Shown: in pieces, positions 58,159 through 64,000 of the stretch
How the letters are laid out: each line of letters starts with the position of its first letter
Numbering within the stretch: position 1 is the first letter of the stretch
Source: Typha latifolia
Lineage: Eukaryota > Streptophyta > Magnoliopsida > Poales > Typhaceae
Reading direction: 5' to 3'
Assembly (NCBI GenBank): GCA_019914945.1
Contig: CM034099.1
Span: 19,122,704-19,186,703 of the forward strand
Length of the DNA: 64,000 nucleotides
Translations under genes and position numbers: made by a program
The notes under the pieces: generated by a model
Told to the model about the DNA's origin: nothing
Database searches by the model: none
What the model saw: the letters and a program-made list of their open reading frames with translations, nothing else

Positions 58159-61022
58159 TTACTTCAAAGACTGAGCCTTCTTTCTGACCAAAAACATGAG
58201 TATCCGCGGAAAGAATGATCTTCTCCTCGTCTTTGATTTTGCAGCATTTGCTTTGTATGATGAAGGACTCAAAGTAGGAGTATAAACACCTCCTGGAATG
58301 GGGCCTTCTTTACGTGATGTTTCTCTAGCTTCCTCAAATTTGGAATTATCATCCAAGTCTTGAGCAGCATCACTAGCTCTTCGTCGCTCTTCATGTTCAG
58401 CTCTCCACTTCCTCAATTCCTGTTCTATAGCCACCTTGCCTTTCTTCGCCTTCTCAGCCTTCTTCTCTGCATCCTTTAATGCTTTCTTCTGCTCAGCGAT
58501 CTTTCTATTTGTCTCCTCTAATTTCTCTAAGATTTTTGACTCAGATTCCTTTGCTGCTTTTATTTTCTCAATTGCAGCGATCACTCGCTTATTGGCAAGT
58601 TCCTCGGTCTTGTGAGCTTTCTTACTGAGTGCATAGTATTCTTCTATAGGAAGTGTTACGCCAGCCGCAGAGCCCTCAGTCTCATTACCTGCAGCATGTT
58701 CACTTTCTTCCAATGCTCTGACTGCTGCAAGTGCTAGCTTTTCTGATGCTTTAGCTGCCTCTATCTCCTGCAGCACAGCATTCAGTCTGATGTGCATGGT
58801 AGTGGATCCAGCCTTGGCTTGTTCTTCTTCTTCCTTCGCTTTCTTGAGCTCCTCACAGGCCATGTTTGCAGTTGACTTCGCTTGCTCTGTTTCCTGATGT
58901 GCTTGCTGTAGTTCCTTTGATAGGTCTGCCGCCTTATCTCTGGCTTCCTTGTCTCTCGTTAAAATTAATATCAACCCGGTATTAATCCTATTCAATTCTG
59001 CTTCAAGAGATGAAACTGATATAGATGCTAACCATTCCTTATGCCGCATGGTGGTAAGGGCTGCACTCTCTCTCTCTAGTTCATCTTTTAATGAAGCAGC
59101 CACAGCTCTTAAACAGTTCACCTCATCTTTTGCCTTTTCAATATTAACCTTAACTCCCTCAAGCTCCTTTTTAGTCAGAGAGAGTGTCTCTTGAGTGTTC
59201 ATCTGGGTCCCTTGCTCATCGGTTGGATTTTCTTCCACAATGATGGTTGATTCTTGACTCAACTTCCCTTCACTACAAGTAACTAATTCAGCTTTTAGAA
59301 TAACCAACAATGCACATGCTGTTTCTAGTTTTGACTCGAGATCACTGGTCAATAAAAGATGCCCATTGAGCTGCTGTAGTTCCTCTTCAGCTTGCTTCAG
59401 TTGATTCTCCCAGGTAAGTTTATCTTGCTTCCATGCCAGGGCCACATTAATTCTCTGCTCTTCTGCTTCAAGATGAGCAGCATGTGCAGAATCCAGCACC
59501 TCCTTCATTGTGATCAGTTCCAGGGTAAGATCCTCAACAGTCTTCTCAATCTCCTTGGATGCAGCAGTAGACTCTTCAGCTTTTTTTATTGCAATATCTC
59601 GTTCCTTCACTAAAGCAACGTAATCCTTTTGTAGAGTTTCTAGCTCCTTCTTTACTAGTATGATATCTGCAATAGCTGTTGCATGCCTTTCTTTGGCAAC
59701 CTCAAGTTGTGCCTTTGCAGCAACACTTTCATCACTTGCAATCCCTTGTTTCATCTCCTTGACCCTCAGTGCAGCAAGATCCGAGTCCTGCTTAGCCTGA
59801 GCCTCTTGTGTCTGCGCTTTCTCCAAGCTTAACTTGAGTTCTTCTAATAATCGCTTGGTGCTATCAAGCTCCTCTACTGCTTGTGCTTTAGCACTTTCTG
59901 AAGCTTCTGATCTGTTCCTGAACTGTGGGATCTCGTCTTGCATCCTGTCAAGTTCAAGTTCGATATATTTGCGCCTCTGTATACAATTAAAGGGTGAGCT
60001 AAAACATTCTTTCACCTCTGTATGATAAAGGAATAGAAGTGCTATCGGATAGATAAAAATCTTGCGCCAGTTGATTGTTCAGTAATACCCTTACTAATTT
60101 CTGAAGAAAGAACGTTAAAGTAGGCGTCTGAGGGACAGCATCTAACAAATCCAGTGATGGACAAATATTCTTTGGCCCATGGATGTATAAGGAAAGGAAG
60201 AAAAATAATGCAATTTTCTCTTTGTTAGCCACCATAACGTTGATACCATGTTCAGCTTAATGAAAGAAAGCATAGGGAAAATGAGAAGACCCTAATGGAG
60301 GGAAATAACTAGCCACTGCTGAAACCAGATGTTGAAGTTTGTATTATCTCTATTTCTTGAATTATTTTGAACTAAATATTTAGAATTATCAAAGTTCATG
60401 ATTGATCTGAAAGGAAAAGAAACCCATACTCATTTTAGCACTTGTATAAGAGAAATTGGAAATCCATTTTCAAGTAACAAATACTGCACGAGGAAATAAA
60501 AGCAGTGATACTGCAAAATAATGGCAAAATATTTGATATCGGAAGAATTATTACCTCCAAAATCAAGGTCTTCTGAGCTTTCCAATCAACAATACCTCCA
60601 AACTTGCTGACAGCCTCCTTAACTGATTCAAAAGGTGCTGCAGTGTCAACAAGGACCCTATTGTCTATAATCTGATCCGAGTATTCAGAAAGTTTTGATG
60701 TCCCATTCTGTGCACTTCCAGCTTCCGTTTGACTGTGAACAATCTTGTTAATTAGAACATGCTGAATAGCTTCTCAATTTTGAGATTATTAGAAATAATT
60801 TTGCCATTGCATGTACCTATTTTCACATTGGTTTGGTGCTCCTGGGGGACTTCGGACTTTGTCAATAGTTTCAAATTCCTTGGTAGACTCTGATGGAGAA
60901 AATTTAAGCACTCTGCTATCATGAACATCTTTTGGACTTGACATATTGGAAGCATTCATTTCATTATTCTGGCGATGAGGATCAAGCATTTCATCCCTTT
61001 CCAGTGAGAAATCTCTCAGCAT
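58159..61022 (-). CDS. WEB1/PMI2-family coiled-coil protein
   Basis: Members of the WEB family (WEB1, PMI2) are long coiled-coil proteins required for light-driven chloroplast movement through actin. Three coding exons, 61022-60817, 60732-60555 and 59976-58159, join in compatible phases to encode 733 residues. Seen: a Ser-rich N-terminus, then the family block [19 protein letters not shown] and [14 protein letters not shown] long Ala/Glu/Lys coiled coil follows, with [36 protein letters not shown] and [20 protein letters not shown], and the basic tail [19 protein letters not shown] ends the protein. A 5' UTR intron is likely: donor TTCAA|GTAAGA near 62032 and acceptor GATATTTTAG near 61058. 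The frame is also open across the intron at 59977-60015, which would mislead an ORF-only call. Confidence 0.9.
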
Positions 61023-63552
61023 CTTTTGTTCCCTCAATTCAAGAGCAGGTCTTATACTAAAATATCAGTATCTGATGCTATAAACCAAAAGAAACAAACA
61101 GTGATCAAGTTAACAATGTTTACTATTAAACCATGCATGATTTGGTCTAACTACAGCCAGTGATGTCAATCAAGGAAGAGAAAAGTTCAGAAGGAAAAAA
61201 AGAAAAAGAAAATAGAGAACAAACAAGAGAGAGTTTCATATGAAAGCTCAATCTAATTGCTAAGATCATTCCCACTATTTGGGCACCTTTTTGCCATTCT
61301 GTTCTGCTGAAACATCAATCCAACTTATGCAAAGACAACTTCCTAAGAAAGAATAAGCAAGAAAAAATCATGGGAATTTAAACAGGGGGAAAAAGGATCA
61401 TCTGATAAGAGGATAAATTTATATGGGACAAAAAAATCATCAGGAAAGGAGCATGATGAGATGTACTGCAACTCAAGGCCAAAACAATAAATCAAACAAA
61501 GGAACTTAGCAAGCTTGCATGACGCATTCTCAAAACTCTCTACATTGGATCATCCACTTAATCAAGTCGACTAAAAATACTCCAGGTTAATTTTGGAGAA
61601 ATGGAAGATTAAGCGAAAGTTAAATAGAATATAGACGAGTGCTATAATATTTGTGGATTAAAGAATGATAACAATAACAACAGAAGGGAAATAACGAGCC
61701 ATCACCAACACCAACAGATCTATCTGCCTATCTTTCTTTATTTTTTTTCATCCATCATATGAATGAATCTACATTATCTTGTGGAAATTCGTAAATTCTT
61801 CACAAATCACCGTGAAAAGAAACTGGAATAATTCAATCTCTCCTCAAAAGAACCAATGCTTCCACCCATCAACAAATTGAAACAAATATTTGTAGAGAAG
61901 CACTGCTTCCTATCAACCATTGCTCGCATGAGAACATAAGCCATGTTTTATATCTAGAAAATAGAAATAGGTAGCAACGAAAAGCGAAATATATTGTTCG
62001 AATGATAATACATATAAAAAGAAATCTTACTTGAATTCTCTTGTTCTCTGTTTCACCACATTCGAGGAAACAAGAAGATGAAAAAAAAAAACGAAAAATA
62101 TTGGAGGTCGGAGAGAGACAGAGACGCACTAAAAGAGCGGACCCACCGTATCTCCTGACCATTAGATTTTTATCTCCTTTTCTTCTTGTATATTTGGGAA
62201 CTCCAAATTGGGAGCAGCAGGATAAATGGAATAATGGATAATAGATTTATATGATGTATAAATTAGTTAAAAAAACCAACGGAATTAGATTAGACTTATC
62301 CTTTCTGTTTGTTTGTTTTACATTTTAATCCCTTTGTAACGCAAATAATGCCAGGTGTATTTCAGTTCTTTTTAAAGAAATCTCCAGATTTCATTCATCA
62401 CAAGCCTGATAAGAAGAAAAAATTGACAAGCCCCACAAATTAGCAGCAACAAAAAAAAAAAAAAAAAAAAATTGTATCAAACCCAAAACCCAAAAATGCG
62501 TAAATAATAAAGCAATCACAAGCAAGTAACAACACCGAGGCAAAGGGCCTTCAGTGGCTCCATTTGTGACCCAGGCGGATCGAAGCTAAAACTGAAACAC
62601 GCCACATAATAATCTACACAGAATAGAGGAAAAAAGAAAGAAAAAAAACTAAAAGAGTTGGCGCCTGCTACAATAGTAGCTACGGCGAGTCAATTGGCAG
62701 CGACGGGGAGGATGAGAGCGGAGAAGGCAGTGATGGCAGGCCGACGAGACATTCTCGCCGAGAAAGAAGAGCAACTCGGCATTAGAGCTGACACTAACTT
62801 CCAACCCATCCAGGAACAAATATTTGGGATCATGAAAGACTTGTGGAGGCTGACGAGCTCGGATACGTGGGTAGAAGCTTCTCGGTCTAGGAGAAAACCC
62901 TCACGTCAAATGGAGAAGAAAAAACTATCTAAAAATCCTAGCAGAGCGAGCTAGGGCCGGCGGCGGCTATGCTTTAATTGGTCAGCGAGACGAACCAAGA
63001 TAAGAAATCCAATCAGAATTTTCTTTAGTGAAGTCCAATTGGAATTGATTAGTCTTTAAATATAACAGGAATAAATACTTGGGCCCCTCTAAAAGAGTAT
63101 CGATATTGATATTTTTGGGTTAGGCCCACGAAAGAACAATGAAATTCAATTTTAAGTAGAAGAGTGTGGGGTCCAACGTCTTTGTCTTCTAGAACAGAGA
63201 GGAATTGCTGAGGAAGGGCCACCTGGCACATCTTACGCTCTTTCTACGGTTTGTCCGCGCGAGAGCCAGTCGTCCACCGCACGACTACAGTCTACACGCC
63301 TAGATGTAATAAGTACGATTAACGCCGGTGCTTCGTAAGTCAATAAATTTTTTATATTAAGTTGACCATTTCGGTTACAAAAGAAATCTCCCTAATATCG
63401 GAGACCAAAAAATAGAGTATGTAGAGTAGACGGTCATCTAACATTCTCAGGTATATTGACAAATTTAATTAAAACAAATAAGCAATGTGTATAGTAATTA
63501 GTTCACTGAAACAACCACTCGTGTATGCTATGCTCATCATCAAATCTTAAAA
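61023..63552. other. WEB1-like leader and promoter, then unannotated DNA to the ERF gene
   Basis: 61023-62150 is probably the 5' UTR and its intron of the WEB1-like gene. 62340-62470 ends in a poly(A) run at about 62451-62470, preceded by GATTTCATTCATCACAAGCC. 62650-62960 has GC-richer DNA with an open frame of 98 codons (+) that I do not recognise. The AAATCCTAGCAGAG/CTAGGGCCGGCG block is shared with 44301-44340. These last two could be retroelement debris, but no reverse transcriptase or other motif is seen. 63000-63552 is the ERF 3' UTR and spacer. Confidence 0.45.
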
Positions 63553-64000
63553 CTATGCTAAGGGAGGGAACCAAAGATGATCATCATCCAGCGCTACCAA
63601 ATCCTGCAACCCATCCCATAACTCCACCATCTCCTCCCATTGATCCAGTACTCCATCTCCCACCTGCCTCTCTTGCTGCAGTTGCTGCTCTTCTCCGGTC
63701 TCTACTTGATAGGGAGGCGAGGGTGTAGCGGATTGGATGAGCTCACCTTCCTGAGCCGGAATTTGATCTGGAAATGGGAAATTGAGCTTGGCACGCGCCC
63801 CGCGGAACTCGATGGCGGCGAGATCGTAAGCTCGAGCTGCTTCCTCCGCCGTCTCGAACGTGCCGAGCCACTTGCGCACCGCCCGCCGGGGGTCGCGTAT
63901 CTCCGCCGCCCACTTCCCCCACGGACGCTGCCGCACTCCCCGGTACTTGTTCTTCTTCCTCTTCCTTTTCCCTTTCCCGCTCTCCGTAATCATCACCGCC
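63553..64000 (-). CDS. AP2/ERF transcription factor, 5' end beyond the window
   Basis: DNA-binding transcription factor with a single AP2 domain. Visible product: a basic nuclear-localisation-like run [10 protein letters not shown], then the AP2 domain ([19 protein letters not shown], through [20 protein letters not shown] to ARAKLNFPF). The Ala and Asp of the WAAEIRD segment are typical of the ERF rather than the DREB subfamily. The [19 protein letters not shown] region resembles the ERF109-type (group X) proteins. The C-terminal part is acidic and Gln-rich ([30 protein letters not shown]), a likely activation region, ending in HLWFPPLA. An ATG lies at 63993, but the frame stays open to the window edge (upstream codons GTG, GCG), so more N-terminal sequence is likely. 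Confidence 0.9.
   Translation of the reverse strand, partial: AVMITESGKGKRKRKKNKYRGVRQRPWGKWAAEIRDPRRAVRKWLGTFETAEEAARAYDLAAIEFRGARAKLNFPFPDQIPAQEGELIQSATPSPPYQVETGEEQQLQQERQVGDGVLDQWEEMVELWDGLQDLVALDDDHLWFPPLA

Noticed and set aside
59977..60015. WEB1-like protein starting at an ATG at 60015
   Set aside because: This is readthrough into the intron. An acceptor at 59977-59978 and two upstream exons with family motifs give a better model.
62658..62954. 98-codon open frame (+), Lys/Glu/Arg-rich
   Set aside because: No start context, splice partner or recognised domain; the block it ends in is shared with a noncoding site at 44.3 kb, suggesting repeat debris.

Overview
This is a stretch of nuclear DNA from a flowering plant. 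Genes are split by short GT-AG introns, intergenic DNA is very AT-rich with long (TA)n and (GA)n microsatellites, and every recognisable protein belongs to a plant family (BKI1/MAKR, WEB1, GT37 fucosyltransferase, AP2/ERF, CML). A monocot is my guess from the general look of the proteins; nothing in the window proves it.

Left part (1-16 kb): the 3' nine exons of a PP2C phosphatase (+) run from the window edge to 5000. After a gene-poor gap comes an intronless BKI1-like brassinosteroid regulator (9432-10250, +). Facing it is a two-exon gene (15303-15895, -) for a 150-residue protein that shares the 'ADxxFxxGxLLPL' motif with BKI1.

Middle part (16-45 kb): a tandem array. Four near-identical intronless genes for ~103-residue two-EF-hand proteins (21.6, 27.5, 31.6 and 36.4 kb) and a fifth, more diverged one (40.7 kb) all lie on the minus strand in units of roughly 4-6 kb. 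The units share promoter, 5' leader, 3' flank, a MITE-like insertion and other repeats. A decayed flank without a gene lies at 19.1-21.0 kb. The units are mosaics, and their junctions often sit at TA/CT microsatellites. A larger four-EF-hand CML gene (44949-45512, -) borders the array.

Right part (46-64 kb): a three-exon, probably plastid-targeted protein with a DnaJ-type zinc finger (-, with a 2.6 kb intron); two head-to-tail GT37 fucosyltransferase genes (+); a WEB1-like coiled-coil protein (-); and the 3' part of an AP2/ERF transcription factor (-) running off the right edge.

I see no intact transposon protein, rRNA, functional tRNA or CRISPR array. The most unusual structure is the mosaic EF-hand array: every copy keeps a good first EF loop and an altered second one, and the copies differ in promoter details. 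Exon coordinates were derived by hand from reading frame, splice-site dinucleotides and phase.
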